Shown here: positions 48,470 to 57,830 of the stretch, piece by piece | How positions within the stretch are numbered: position 1 is the stretch's first letter | How the letters are laid out: the number at the start of each line of letters is the position of its first letter | Assembly (NCBI GenBank): GCA_964556225.1 | Contig: CAZKVJ010000019.1 | Coordinates: 1 to 61,496, forward strand | Direction: 5' to 3' | Length of the DNA stretch: 61,496 bases | Source: CAZKVJ01 sp964556225 | GTDB taxonomy: Bacteria; Actinomycetota; Acidimicrobiia; Acidimicrobiales; Ilumatobacteraceae | Made by a program: the position numbers and the translations under genes | Notes under the pieces: generated by a model | The model's input: only the letters and a program-made list of their open reading frames with translations | The model's database searches: none | Told to the model about the DNA's origin: nothing

Positions 48470-49639
48470 ATGCGCCGGCGAGAGTTCGCGCTCGACAACC
48501 AGACGGAGCAGCCGACGCCGTACACCACGAGTGCGGCGCCAGCACCTCTGCCCCCGCCGGTGTCCACTGCGACCCACGCCGACATCGAGCGCCTCACTGC
48601 GCAGATGGAGGCGCTCGAGCAGCGCCTCGTCGAGCACGTCGCCTCGCTCTCCACCCAGGCCAACGCCGCCCGGCACGACGCCGAGCGGGCCAAGGACGAC
48701 GCCCGGGCCGAGTCGTCGAAGGCGGTCGAGACCGCCGAGGCGATGGTCCGCCAGGTCCGCACGGCGCTGGAGGAGGACCAGAACCGGCTCCGCCACGCCC
48801 TCGACCAGCGCCTGGCCGAGCTGTCCGTCGCCAGCGAGTGGCGCACCACCGAGCTCGAAGCCCGCCTGGTGCAGCGCCTCCAAGAGGAGCGCGAACAGGT
48901 CGGCGGGCAGGCCACCACGTTCGCCCAGAAGGTCGCCGAGGCCGAAGGTCGCCTCGCCTGGCGCATCGGCGAGCTGGAGCAGCACATCGATCGGGTCGTC
49001 GACGGCGTCGAGCAGTACCTGACCAGCTCGTTCGCCGACGTCCGCGCCGAGATCGACGAGCGCTTCGCCGGCACCGCGACCGCCCTCCAGTCCGCCGAGG
49101 CCCGCCTCGGCGAGGAGCTCACCACGCAGGTCGCCCACCTCAAGACCGATCTCGACGTGCGCCTCCAAGAGCTGAGCGCCCGGCTCACCATCGAGGTCAC
49201 CGGGCTGACCGACCGGATCTTCGCCCTGGAGCAGCGCCACCTGGCGGTGGAGGCGAAGAACCAGTCGCTCGCCCAGCGCGTCAGCGAGATCGACGTCGAG
49301 GCGATCGACGCCATGCGGGAGAAGGTCACGAGCCTGGCCGGCGAGACCGTGCTCGTGCGCATCGAGATGGACCGCTTGAACGAGGGGCTCGAGGAGCGCT
49401 TCGACAAGATGAACCTGCGCCTCGTCACGATGGAGTCGAAGCTCGACGACGACGCCGACATCTCGCTGTCCGTGCAGATGGAGCGTCTCGAAGAGCTGGA
49501 GCGCGCGCTGCTCGAGCTCGATCCGGACCGCTTCGCCACCCGCGAGGAGCTGCGCCAGCTGCTGGTCGCCCATGCACCCGCACCCAGCCAGAACCCCGAC
49601 GCAGCAACGGCTCCGTACCTGCGCGCCGTGGCCGACTGA
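48470..49639 (+). CDS. Coiled-coil protein, first gene of the type IV pilus locus
   Basis: The 389-aa protein has no signal peptide or membrane helix. Residues ~35-360 are almost entirely heptad-rich helix (ERLTAQMEALEQRLVEH..., RLAELSVASEWRTTELEARL), so it should form a long rod. Ends are Pro/Ala-rich. It starts at ATG with GGAGG five bases upstream. A pilus assembly ATPase gene begins 28 bases after its stop, so it likely belongs to the pilus operon. I do not recognise a family; it could be a cytoplasmic scaffold or partner of the ATPase. Confidence 0.8.
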   Translation: MRRREFALDNQTEQPTPYTTSAAPAPLPPPVSTATHADIERLTAQMEALEQRLVEHVASLSTQANAARHDAERAKDDARAESSKAVETAEAMVRQVRTALEEDQNRLRHALDQRLAELSVASEWRTTELEARLVQRLQEEREQVGGQATTFAQKVAEAEGRLAWRIGELEQHIDRVVDGVEQYLTSSFADVRAEIDERFAGTATALQSAEARLGEELTTQVAHLKTDLDVRLQELSARLTIEVTGLTDRIFALEQRHLAVEAKNQSLAQRVSEIDVEAIDAMREKVTSLAGETVLVRIEMDRLNEGLEERFDKMNLRLVTMESKLDDDADISLSVQMERLEELERALLELDPDRFATREELRQLLVAHAPAPSQNPDAATAPYLRAVAD

Positions 49640-49666
49640 CCGAGACGACGCACCGAAGGCAGACCG

Positions 49667-51457
49667 ATGGCACGCTTCTTCACCAAGCAGGACAGCGAGA
49701 GCACCGCACCGCCGCCGCCCCCCGCCAACGGCGGCCCTGCCCCGGCGGCCGAAGCACCGCCCGGGCAGTCGCCGAACGAGTGCATGAAGGCGGGTCAGCT
49801 CCTCGCCGAGAAGGGCTCTATCACCGATGCCCAGGTCGCTCAAGCACTGAAGGAGGCCAACGGCGACCTGCTGCGGTTCGCCAAGGCCGTGCTCCAGGCC
49901 GGTGCCAGCCGTGCCGAAGTGGCCGAGGTCGTCGGGGCGGTCTTCAGCCTGCCCGCCGCGGACGTGCGCTCGCTCGTGCCGCAGGAGGATGCCGTCGCCT
50001 GTGTGGACGAGCGCCTCACCCGAGAGCACCTCGCCCTTCCGATCACCCTGGACGAGGGCGTGCTGACCATCGTCGCCGCGGACCCATCGCCGCATCGCCG
50101 GCAGGTCATCGAGGTCGCTGCGGGGCACAAGGTGCGCTGGGTCGTGAGCGATCCCGTCACGGTCCTCAGCCTGATCGAGCGGATGCACCGAGCCGACGCC
50201 GACATCGACCGGCTCGTCCAGAGCTTCGCCTCCACCGACGCCCAGAAGCTGGCCGTGCAAGCCGCCGCCGCGGCCGAGGCCGAGGACCAGAACGACAACG
50301 CCCCCGTCGTGCAGCTCGTCAACCGCATCGTCTCCCAGGCCATGCGGGACCGCACGTCCGACGTGCACATCGAGCCCCTCGACGACCGGGTACGGGTGCG
50401 GTTCCGCATCGACGGTGCGCTGGTGGAGGTGTTCAGCCTGCCGCCCGGCGTGCACAACGCGGCGATCAGCCGCCTGAAGATCATGGCCGGGATGAACATC
50501 GTCGAGCGGCGCCGCCCGCAGGACGGCCAGTTCTCCATGACCGTCGACGGCCGCGACCTCGACGTGCGCGTCGCCAGCGTCAACACCGTGTTCGGCGAGA
50601 AGATCGTCCTCCGGCTCCTCGACAAGAGCAAGTCGATGAAGGGCCTCGGCGACCTGGGGATGCCGCCGGACACCTACGACACGTTCGCCAAGATGGCCCA
50701 CGCCCCGTTCGGCATGATCATCTGCGCCGGTCCGACGGGCGCCGGCAAGACGACCACCCTGTACGCCACGCTGCTCGAGGTCAACGAGGACGGCAAGAAC
50801 GTCACGACCATCGAGGACCCGGTGGAGTACGTGTTCCCCGGGATCAACCAGATCCAGACGAACGAGGGCGCCGGCGTGTCCTTCGCCAACGGCCTCAAGG
50901 CCCTCATGCGACAGGACCCCGACGTGATCCTCGTCGGTGAGGTCCGTGACGCCGACACGTGCCGCATCGCCGTGCAGGCCGCCCTCACCGGCCACCTGGT
51001 CCTGTCGTCGCTGCACGGCACCGACTCCGTGGCAGCGCTGCACCGCATGCTCGACATGGGCATCGAGTCGTTCCTCATCGCCTCCGCGGTGGTGGGCGTG
51101 GTCGGCCAGCGACTGCTGCGGCGGATCTGCGACAGCTGCAAGGAGCCGTACTCCCCGACGCCCGCAGACGTGGCGTTCTACGAGCGTCACGGCGGTGCGC
51201 CCAAGACCGAGTTCTGGCACGGGGCCGGGTGCAGCTACTGCGCCGGCACCGGATACCGCGACCGCATCGGCGTCTACGAGCTGCTGCGGATCACGCCGGA
51301 GCTGCGGCGCCTGATCGTCGGTTGGGCCACCACCGAGGAGCTGCGCCGGCTGGCCGTTGCTCAAGGAATGCGCACGATGCTTCAAGAAGCGCTGTCACTT
51401 GTCGAATCCGACATCACGACGATCCCCGAAGTCATCCGAACCCTCTACACCGCATAA
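49667..51457 (+). CDS. pilB: Type IV pilus assembly ATPase PilB (GspE family)
   Basis: The 596-aa protein has an MshEN/GspE N-terminal region (residues ~40-190), then the ATPase core with Walker A GPTGAGKTTTLYATL, Asp box HIEPLDDRVRVRFRIDG, Walker B ILVGEVRDADTCRIAVQAALTGHLVLSSLH, and a zinc-binding C-x2-C...C-x2-C (CDSCKEPY..CSYCAGTG). It drives pilus extension in the cytoplasm. The order pilB-pilC is typical. The ATG is set by the frame start; GAAGG lies about ten bases upstream. Confidence 0.96.
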   Translation: MARFFTKQDSESTAPPPPPANGGPAPAAEAPPGQSPNECMKAGQLLAEKGSITDAQVAQALKEANGDLLRFAKAVLQAGASRAEVAEVVGAVFSLPAADVRSLVPQEDAVACVDERLTREHLALPITLDEGVLTIVAADPSPHRRQVIEVAAGHKVRWVVSDPVTVLSLIERMHRADADIDRLVQSFASTDAQKLAVQAAAAAEAEDQNDNAPVVQLVNRIVSQAMRDRTSDVHIEPLDDRVRVRFRIDGALVEVFSLPPGVHNAAISRLKIMAGMNIVERRRPQDGQFSMTVDGRDLDVRVASVNTVFGEKIVLRLLDKSKSMKGLGDLGMPPDTYDTFAKMAHAPFGMIICAGPTGAGKTTTLYATLLEVNEDGKNVTTIEDPVEYVFPGINQIQTNEGAGVSFANGLKALMRQDPDVILVGEVRDADTCRIAVQAALTGHLVLSSLHGTDSVAALHRMLDMGIESFLIASAVVGVVGQRLLRRICDSCKEPYSPTPADVAFYERHGGAPKTEFWHGAGCSYCAGTGYRDRIGVYELLRITPELRRLIVGWATTEELRRLAVAQGMRTMLQEALSLVESDITTIPEVIRTLYTA

Positions 51458-51468
51458 GGGAGCTCCCG

Positions 51469-52680
51469 GTGCCCAAGTTCGCGTATGCAGCCATCGACCC
51501 CGCGGGGACGAACGTCGAAGGCGTCACCAAGGCCGACACGATCGGTGAGGCGCGCGCCACCTTGATGGCGATGAACCTCTTCCCGGTGCGCCTCGAGGAG
51601 AAGCGAGGCGCTCTCAGCATCGAGGTCACGACCGAGAAGCTGAAGAAGAAGGAGCTGATGCACTTCACCCGCCAGCTGGCGGTGTTCGTGCGGGCCGGCA
51701 TCCCCATCACCTCGGCGCTGGAGACCATCGGCGACGAGGCGCAGGACCGGGTGCTGCGCAAGGTGATCCTCGAGATGGTGGACCGGCTGCGCAACGGCGG
51801 CACGTTCGCGGCCGCCGCCGACGAGCACCCCGAGGCGTTCCCGGCGTGGTACCGGGGCATCCTCGCCTCGGCCGAGCTGACCGGCAACCTGGACACCACC
51901 CTGGACGACCTTGCCGAGTACATCGCCCGGGAGCTCGACACCCGCCAGAAGGTGATCTCGGCGCTGACCTACCCGTTCATCGTCGTCGGCCTCTCGCTGG
52001 TGACCGTGGCGATCCTGGCCGGGTACGTGCTCCCCCAGTTCAAGCCCCTGTTCGAGGAGCTCGATGCCGACCTGCCGCTGCCCACGAAGATGCTGCTGTT
52101 CGTCGCCACGCTGTTCACGGACCTGTGGTTCATCCCGTTCGGGCTCTTCGTGGCGTTCGCCGGGTTCTCCGGATGGCTGATCTTCACCGAGAAGGGCAAG
52201 CTGGCCCGCGACCGTCTCATCCTGAAGGTGCCGGTCCTGTCCGGCATCGTCGAGTACGCCATCCTGGAGCGGTTCTGCCGGATCCTGTCGGCGATGCTCA
52301 AGGCCGGCGTGCCGCTGCCCGACGGCATGCGGGTGACCTGCGAGGCCACCACGAACACGCTCTACCAGGACAAGCTCTTCTTGGCCCGGGCCGAGATGCT
52401 CGAGGGTGCCGGCTTCGCCAAGCCGCTCACGGCGACGGAGCTGTTCCCCGGCGCTGCCCGCCAGATGTTCAAGGTCGGCGAGGAGACGGGAACACTCGAC
52501 ACCCAGCTAGCGGTGGCGGCCGAGTACTTCGACCGCGAGCTGGAGATGCGGATCAAGAAGTTCACGACCCTGTTCGAGCCGCTGATGATCGTGTTCGTCG
52601 GCGCAATCGTGGGCTTCGTCGCCATGGCCCTGGTGTCCGCGATGTACGGGGTCCTCGGTCAGATGAAGGAGCAGACGTGA
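51469..52680 (+). CDS. pilC: Type IV pilus inner-membrane platform protein PilC (GspF family)
   Basis: The 403-aa protein has two GspF cytoplasmic domains separated by membrane helices: FTRQLAVFVRAGIPITSALETI, then FRGILASAELTGNLD, helices at ~residues 165-190 and 215-240, LERFCRILSAMLKAGVPLPDGM and the terminal helix region (LFEPLMIVFVGAIVGFVAMALVSAMYGV). It couples PilB rotation to pilin addition. It starts GTG 11 bases after pilB and is coupled to the next gene by a GTGA overlap. Confidence 0.95.
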   Translation: MPKFAYAAIDPAGTNVEGVTKADTIGEARATLMAMNLFPVRLEEKRGALSIEVTTEKLKKKELMHFTRQLAVFVRAGIPITSALETIGDEAQDRVLRKVILEMVDRLRNGGTFAAAADEHPEAFPAWYRGILASAELTGNLDTTLDDLAEYIARELDTRQKVISALTYPFIVVGLSLVTVAILAGYVLPQFKPLFEELDADLPLPTKMLLFVATLFTDLWFIPFGLFVAFAGFSGWLIFTEKGKLARDRLILKVPVLSGIVEYAILERFCRILSAMLKAGVPLPDGMRVTCEATTNTLYQDKLFLARAEMLEGAGFAKPLTATELFPGAARQMFKVGEETGTLDTQLAVAAEYFDRELEMRIKKFTTLFEPLMIVFVGAIVGFVAMALVSAMYGVLGQMKEQT

Positions 52681-53183
52681 CCCAGCGGCGATCTGCCGGT
52701 GAGGCTGACAGCCGCCATCCCCGTGATGGCGGCTTCAGCCTGCTCGAGGTGATCGTGTCGGTGCTGCTGATGGCCGTCGGGGGCGCGGCGGCGTTGCTCG
52801 CCCTGGGCTCGGCCATCAACGGCTCCGGGCGGCTGCAACAGCACGCCAACGCCATCACCTGGCTGCAGACCGCGAGCGACGTCATCGTCGACCGTGACAC
52901 ACCGCGCATCCCGTGCGTCACCGCCGACGACTCGGCGCACATCGCCGGCTACACCGCCGTCGCCCAGGCTGTCCCGAACCCGGACGGCTGGCCGGCGAGC
53001 CAGATCACCGTCACCAACGTGAGGTTCTGGGACGGCACCACGTTCCGTGACGACATCTGCTACGAGACGCTCGCCCTGAAGCTGCAGCTCATCGAGCTGA
53101 CGGCCACCAGCCCCGACGGGCGGGTCACCGAGCACCTCCAGGTCGTCAAGGGCGGCTGCAACCCGACCAAGTCCGACTGCTGA
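52677..53183 (+). CDS. Type IV prepilin-like protein (PilV-like minor pilin)
   Basis: The type III signal peptide is seen at residues ~1-40: a basic start, then GGFSLLEVIVSVLLMAVGGAAALLALG, with cleavage expected after GG and Glu5 conserved. The 168-aa rest is a globular domain with four Cys. It is probably a minor pilin. The GTG overlaps the pilC stop (GTGA). Confidence 0.88.
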   Translation: MTQRRSAGEADSRHPRDGGFSLLEVIVSVLLMAVGGAAALLALGSAINGSGRLQQHANAITWLQTASDVIVDRDTPRIPCVTADDSAHIAGYTAVAQAVPNPDGWPASQITVTNVRFWDGTTFRDDICYETLALKLQLIELTATSPDGRVTEHLQVVKGGCNPTKSDC

Positions 53184-54328
53184 TGCCGCGAGGGGGCGGA
53201 CCAACCATGAACCGAGGCCAGAGGACCGAGCGGGGCCGGCGCGACGCCGGGGTCACGCTGCTGGAGATGGTGGTCGTCATCGCCATCCTGGGCGTGCTGT
53301 CGAGCGCGCTGCTGGGTGGCATCGCGGTCACGCTGCGCAACCAGGACGACACGGTCAACCGCATCAGCGAGTCGCGCGACTCCCAGATGCTCGTCATCTT
53401 CTTCCCCCAGGACGTGCAATCGTCGCCGCCGATCGACGTGGCGGCCGCGACCGACCCGTCGCTGCCGAGCGGATGCAGCGGGACGGACGAGGGCGTGAAC
53501 GTGCTGCGCATGACCTGGCCCGGCTACACCCCGTCGAACGCGCCCAACGTCTTCCGCGTCAGCTACCGGGTGATGACGACGGTCGAGGGCGAGACCGTGA
53601 TGAAGCGCTACGCCTGCCAAGGGCCGGACGAGTCGACGCTCGGGGCGCCATCCAGGACCACCGTGTCCAAGGCGCTCCAGGCGCTGCCCGTGGGCTGGGC
53701 ACCGGGCACCCCACCCGTGGAGGTGTACCCGGAGGTGCTCGGCGCATCGTTGATCGTCATGGTGCTGACCGAGCAATCCGGCCGCGAGGTCGTCATCGCC
53801 GCCTCCCGCCGCAACACCTCGGCCACGCTGCCGCCCGCCACGGTCCCGTACCCGTCCGCGTCGGTCGTGGTGACCACCACCACGTCGACGACGACCACCA
53901 CCATCGCCCCGACCACTGCCGCGCCGACGACCACCGACCCCTCCGCCACGACAGACCCGTCGGCCACGACCACCACCACGTCCACCACGGTGCCACCGTC
54001 GACCACCACGACGGTGCTGCCCTCGTGCAGCGCCTCCGTCACGCCCAACCCCGTCGGTCGGAGCGGTCAGAGCCTGACGCAGCCGCTCACGGTCAACGTG
54101 GTGACGAACGCGAACTGCCCCGGCGCCGTGAAGCTGGCCTACAGCTACGGGAACAACGCCAACCAATTCACCTCGCCGCAGCCGATGACCGCCACCGGCA
54201 TGGGCACCTGGACGTTCACGATCCCGACGAACCACGAGAACTGGAAGGCCGGGAACAAGAACATCCGGCTGTACACCACCACGGACAACCCCGTCGTCAC
54301 GTTCTTCGGCGCCTTCACGGTGACCTGA
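53183..54328 (+). CDS. Pseudopilin with Thr-rich stalk and C-terminal beta domain (PilW-like)
   Basis: The 381-aa protein has a type III signal (DAGVTLLEMVVVIAILGVLSSALLGG), a pilin-like globular part (to residue ~220), then ~50 residues of Thr/Ser/Pro-rich repeats (near nt 53868-54020) and a ~100-residue C-terminal domain with Ig-like strands (CSASVTPNPVGRSGQSLTQPLTVNVVTNANC..). The stalk and extra domain are unusual for a pilin. The first ATG (TGATG overlap with the preceding gene) is used here; ATG 53207 is an alternative and gives the same signal peptide. The surface-exposed domain may bind a partner. Confidence 0.85.
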   Translation: MPRGGGPTMNRGQRTERGRRDAGVTLLEMVVVIAILGVLSSALLGGIAVTLRNQDDTVNRISESRDSQMLVIFFPQDVQSSPPIDVAAATDPSLPSGCSGTDEGVNVLRMTWPGYTPSNAPNVFRVSYRVMTTVEGETVMKRYACQGPDESTLGAPSRTTVSKALQALPVGWAPGTPPVEVYPEVLGASLIVMVLTEQSGREVVIAASRRNTSATLPPATVPYPSASVVVTTTTSTTTTTIAPTTAAPTTTDPSATTDPSATTTTTSTTVPPSTTTTVLPSCSASVTPNPVGRSGQSLTQPLTVNVVTNANCPGAVKLAYSYGNNANQFTSPQPMTATGMGTWTFTIPTNHENWKAGNKNIRLYTTTDNPVVTFFGAFTVT

Positions 54329-54344
54329 GATGAGGAGCCACGCC

Positions 54345-55877
54345 ATGACCATCCTCCCCCGCCGCCGGCCGTGGGGCCTGCGCCGCCGCCCCCGTCGACC
54401 CGACCAGGATCGCGGCAGCGTGCTCCTGCTCACCATGGTGCTCACCCTGGTGCTGTCCACGGTCGCCGCCGCACTGGCGGGATACGCCGCGGTGTCGCTG
54501 CGCGCCACCCAGGTCACCGAGAACCGGGCCGACCAGCTCGCCGCCGCGGACGCCGCCATCCGCTACGCCGTCGAGAAGCTGCGCCTGCGCCAGACCCTGT
54601 GCACCACCTCCGGCGGCATCACCGGTCTGCCCGTGAACATGGCCGACCCCCTCAACGACGCCACGGTGTCGGTCACCTGCCGGCGGCTCGGGTCCGACAT
54701 CGGCGACATCCAGGGCTGGGCCGCCGTCATCACCGGCATCGGCCTCGGGGGGAACCCCGGACTGACGGCGCTGGCCGGAGCCGGCAAGGACAAGCTCATC
54801 GGCGGGCCGGCCTACGTGTTCGACCAGGCCACCATCGATCTTTCCTCCCCCGTCAAGATGGAGCAGGGCGACATGTGGTATCGGTCGAGCGACTGCGCCG
54901 CGCCGGTGGCGACCCCCGCCAACCTGTCGTTCGACCCGCCCGAGGTGCGAGGCATGATCTGCACGGACAAGGAGTGGCACGAGCTGTTCAAGCCACCCGC
55001 CCCGCCGGCCCTCCCACCCGCGGCTCCTCCCTACCAGGACATCAGCGGGTGCCGGGTGTTCTTCCCCGGCACCTACACCGCTGAGCCCGACATCGACCAG
55101 TGGAACTACTTCGTCTCGGGTGACTACTACTTCCAGAACATCGGCAACTGGGAGATCAGTCACGCCACGGTGATCGGAGGTGCCCGCGGCGGCCCGCCGG
55201 TCGGCGACCTCGAGTCGTTCATCCCCCAGGGCAAGTGCTCCACCATCGGCGCCACGATCGGCGACCTTCCTGCCACCACCAACACCGGCGTCACGTGGGT
55301 GTTCGGTGGCAACACGTCGATCCAGATCGGCACCCAGGGAGCGCTCGAGCTCCACCGCCGGGGCGTGTTCGACGGGACCGGCAAGCTGCTCCAGGTCCGC
55401 CCGAGCGTCGTTGCCGTGCCGGCGGTGGGGGACGTGAACTACGACGCCGGGTGGGGTGCGTTCCAGCCCAGCACGCTCACGGCGATGGGCACCCCGATCC
55501 TCGAGACGAAGTCCGGCGGCGTGTCAGACCTGGTGGCCCACTCGATGGTCTGGGCACCGAAGGCGGGCATCGTCCTCGGCAACGTCACCAACGATGCCAA
55601 CGGCCAGCTGCTCGGCGGCGTGGTCATCGCCCGGCTCGAGCTGCAGGCGTCGGCATCGGCGGAGGCGTTCAACGTGCGGGTGGAGACCACCCCGGCCAAG
55701 GCCCGGCTGCTGATCACCGCCACCGCTTCCACTGGTTCCGGTGCGGCGACCCGCGTGCAGTCCGTGATCGAGCTCCGCCAGCGCCAGGACCTCGTGCCCG
55801 GTGACGGGATCAACGAGATCGACGAGGTGGCCGTCGCCCAGTGGCGGGTGTGCGCTACAGCGACAACCACCTGTTGA
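54345..55877 (+). CDS. Large pilus-associated protein (PilX-like)
   Basis: After a basic start (RRRPWGLRRRPRRPDQ) comes a hydrophobic helix (GSVLLLTMVLTLVLSTVAAALAGYAAVSLRATQV) resembling the PilX N terminus, with no Glu5 seen in ordinary pilins. The rest (residues ~60-510) is a large extracytoplasmic domain, Gly-rich and with several Cys, without recognised family. ATG 54345 is preferred because GAGGAG lies seven bases upstream; an ATG at 54330 is possible. It ends inside the convergent peptidase gene. Confidence 0.75.
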   Translation: MTILPRRRPWGLRRRPRRPDQDRGSVLLLTMVLTLVLSTVAAALAGYAAVSLRATQVTENRADQLAAADAAIRYAVEKLRLRQTLCTTSGGITGLPVNMADPLNDATVSVTCRRLGSDIGDIQGWAAVITGIGLGGNPGLTALAGAGKDKLIGGPAYVFDQATIDLSSPVKMEQGDMWYRSSDCAAPVATPANLSFDPPEVRGMICTDKEWHELFKPPAPPALPPAAPPYQDISGCRVFFPGTYTAEPDIDQWNYFVSGDYYFQNIGNWEISHATVIGGARGGPPVGDLESFIPQGKCSTIGATIGDLPATTNTGVTWVFGGNTSIQIGTQGALELHRRGVFDGTGKLLQVRPSVVAVPAVGDVNYDAGWGAFQPSTLTAMGTPILETKSGGVSDLVAHSMVWAPKAGIVLGNVTNDANGQLLGGVVIARLELQASASAEAFNVRVETTPAKARLLITATASTGSGAATRVQSVIELRQRQDLVPGDGINEIDEVAVAQWRVCATATTTC

Positions 55878-56619
55878 CGATCGCCTCGCCGAACAGCACA
55901 CCGAGCACCGTCCCGATCGCCAGGAACGGCCCGAAGGGCACCTTGTGCTTTCGACCTGCCTTCTGGGTGGCCAGCAGGAAGACCCCGACCACGGCACCTA
56001 CCAGGAAGCCCAGGAACAGGCCGACGAACACCTGCAGCAGGGCCAGCCAGCCGAGGAAGAACCCGAGCACCGGCGACAGACGCACGTCGCCGTCGCCCAT
56101 GCCGCCGCGGCTGGCCACCCGCACGAGCACGAAGAACCCCAGTGCCAGCGCGGCCCCGACGACGGCGGTCAGGATCTTGCGAGGGGTGTCGTCGACGAGC
56201 GCCGCCACCACCAGCCACGGCGCGCCGAGGACGAACGCGGTGTAGCTGATCTCGCGGGGCAGGCGCTGGGTCTTCAGGTCGATGTCCGACAGCGCCACCA
56301 GGGCGGCGCCGAGGACGAGGTAGCCCGGCAGCTCCCAGCTCGCGCCCAAGCGCACGGCGAAGGCGCCGAAGAGCGCCGCGGTCAGCAGCTCGACGACGAG
56401 CGGCTCGGTGCCGATCTTGGCATCGCAGCTCCGGCACCGACCTCGCAGGACCAACCAGGAGACCACCGGGACCAGGTCGGTGGGGGTCAGGCGGCGCCCG
56501 CAGGCCCCGCACGCCGAACCGGGGGCAACGATCGAGGCGCCCCGTGGAACCCGGTCGACCACCACCGTCAGGAACGAACCGATCAAGAGACCGAAAATTG
56601 CCACGAAGAGCGCGAACAT
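55855..56619 (-). CDS. pilD: Prepilin peptidase (leader peptidase/N-methyltransferase)
   Basis: The 254-aa enzyme has FGLLIGSFLTVVVDRVPRG, two CxxC pairs (GSACGACGRRL, GRCRSCDAKI), and the catalytic Asp of LSDIDLKTQRLP and GGMGDGDVRLSP (GxGD). It cleaves and N-methylates prepilins. The start is not certain: ATG 56619 is used, while GTG 56640 would add seven residues. The 3' end overlaps the convergent PilX-like gene by 23 bases. Confidence 0.92.
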   Translation of the reverse strand: MFALFVAIFGLLIGSFLTVVVDRVPRGASIVAPGSACGACGRRLTPTDLVPVVSWLVLRGRCRSCDAKIGTEPLVVELLTAALFGAFAVRLGASWELPGYLVLGAALVALSDIDLKTQRLPREISYTAFVLGAPWLVVAALVDDTPRKILTAVVGAALALGFFVLVRVASRGGMGDGDVRLSPVLGFFLGWLALLQVFVGLFLGFLVGAVVGVFLLATQKAGRKHKVPFGPFLAIGTVLGVLFGEAIVNRWLSL

Positions 56620-56656
56620 CAAGAGTGACTCATTGACCACGGAGCGTGCACACGGG

Positions 56657-56662
56657 TAGGCT
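56657..56662 (+). promoter_or_regulatory. -10 box of pilT (leaderless)
   Basis: TAGGCT is seven bases before the pilT ATG and sits in the 50-base gap between the divergent pilD and pilT genes. It suggests pilT is transcribed independently of the pilB operon. Confidence 0.45.
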
Positions 56663-56669
56663 AGTGCCC

Positions 56670-57791
56670 ATGGCGGACTTGGATCAGAATCTTCTCGCGT
56701 TGATGACGGCGGCGGTGACGCACGACGCATCTGACCTGCACCTGACAGTGGGCATCCCACCGACGGTGCGCCTCCACGGCAAGCTCGTCGCGCTCGAGCC
56801 GGCCGAGCCCCTCACCCAGGCCGACACCGAGCGGATGATCCACTCGATGCTGTCCGAGGAGATGTGGCAGACGCTGCTCGACGACCAGCAGGTCGACTTC
56901 AGCTTCGGCATCTCCGGTGTCGGCCGGTTCCGTGCGAACGCCTTCTACCAGCGGGGCAGCCTGGCGCTCGCCTTGCGCGTCGTGCCCCAGCGGGTGCGCT
57001 CCCTCGAAGAGCTCGGCGCGCCGCCGGCCTGCGAGACGATGCTGCGAGCGCCGTTCGGGCTGGTGCTGTGCGTGGGCCCGACCGGCTCGGGCAAGAGCAC
57101 CACGCTGGCCGCCATGATCGACCGCATCAACGAGGAGCGGTCCTGCCACATCCTCACGATCGAGGACCCCATCGAGTACGTGCACCACCACAAGCGCTCC
57201 ATGGTCAACCAGCGCGAGGTGGGCAGCGACGTGCCGAACTTCGACAACGGCCTGCGGGCCGCCCTCCGTGAGGACCCCGACGTCATCCTGGTGGGCGAGA
57301 TGCGCGACCTCGAGTCGATCGCCATCACGCTGACGCTGGCCGAGACCGGCCACCTGGTGTTCGGCACCCTGCACACCAACGACGCCTCCCAGGCGCTCGA
57401 CCGCATCGTCGACGTCTTCCCGGCCGAGCGGCGCGACCAGATCCAGGTCCAGCTCGCCGGTTGCCTCCAGGGTGTGCTCAGCCAGCGCCTGCTGCCTCGC
57501 ATCGGAGGTGGCCGGGCGGCGGCGTACGAGGTGCTCCTGGCCAACGACGCCGTGCGCAACCTGGTCCGTGAGGGCAAGACCCGCCAGATGCGCAACGTCA
57601 TCGCCACCGGCCAGCAGGAGGGCATGCAGACGATCGAGATGGATCTCGGTCGCCTGGTCGCCGGCAACGTGGTCACCTACGAGACCGCGGCCGAGGTGAG
57701 CCAGTACCCGAAGGAGATCCTGGCTGCGGCGGCCAACTACCAGCAGCGCATGGCGGCGGCGGGCATGGTCCCGGCCGGCGTCGGCAGCTGA
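56670..57791 (+). CDS. pilT: Type IV pilus retraction ATPase PilT
   Basis: PilT disassembles pili and powers twitching. The 373-aa protein has an N-terminal PAS-like domain (HDASDLHLTVGIPPTVRLHGKL), Walker A GPTGSGKSTTLAAMIDRIN, Asp box TIEDPIEYVHHHKRSMVNQREVG, Walker B VILVGEMRDLESIAITLTLAETGHLVFGTLHTNDA, and the PilT-type AAAYEVLLANDAVRNLVREGKTRQM. It is divergent from pilD. Confidence 0.96.
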   Translation: MADLDQNLLALMTAAVTHDASDLHLTVGIPPTVRLHGKLVALEPAEPLTQADTERMIHSMLSEEMWQTLLDDQQVDFSFGISGVGRFRANAFYQRGSLALALRVVPQRVRSLEELGAPPACETMLRAPFGLVLCVGPTGSGKSTTLAAMIDRINEERSCHILTIEDPIEYVHHHKRSMVNQREVGSDVPNFDNGLRAALREDPDVILVGEMRDLESIAITLTLAETGHLVFGTLHTNDASQALDRIVDVFPAERRDQIQVQLAGCLQGVLSQRLLPRIGGGRAAAYEVLLANDAVRNLVREGKTRQMRNVIATGQQEGMQTIEMDLGRLVAGNVVTYETAAEVSQYPKEILAAAANYQQRMAAAGMVPAGVGS

Positions 57792-57830
57792 GCGTCCCTC
57801 ACACCCTATCGAACGCCGACGGAGCGGGCC

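Noticed and set aside
48269..51385. Open frame of more than 1000 codons on the minus strand, opposite the pilus genes
   Set aside because: It is antisense to the coiled-coil gene and pilB, which have clear motifs and RBS. Its composition (Leu/Gly/His/Arg-rich) is that of a shadow frame in GC-rich DNA.
53868..54020. Repetitive ACC/ACG-rich sequence considered as a CRISPR or tandem repeat
   Set aside because: It encodes the Thr-rich stalk of a pseudopilin in frame; units are codon-scale with no spacers.
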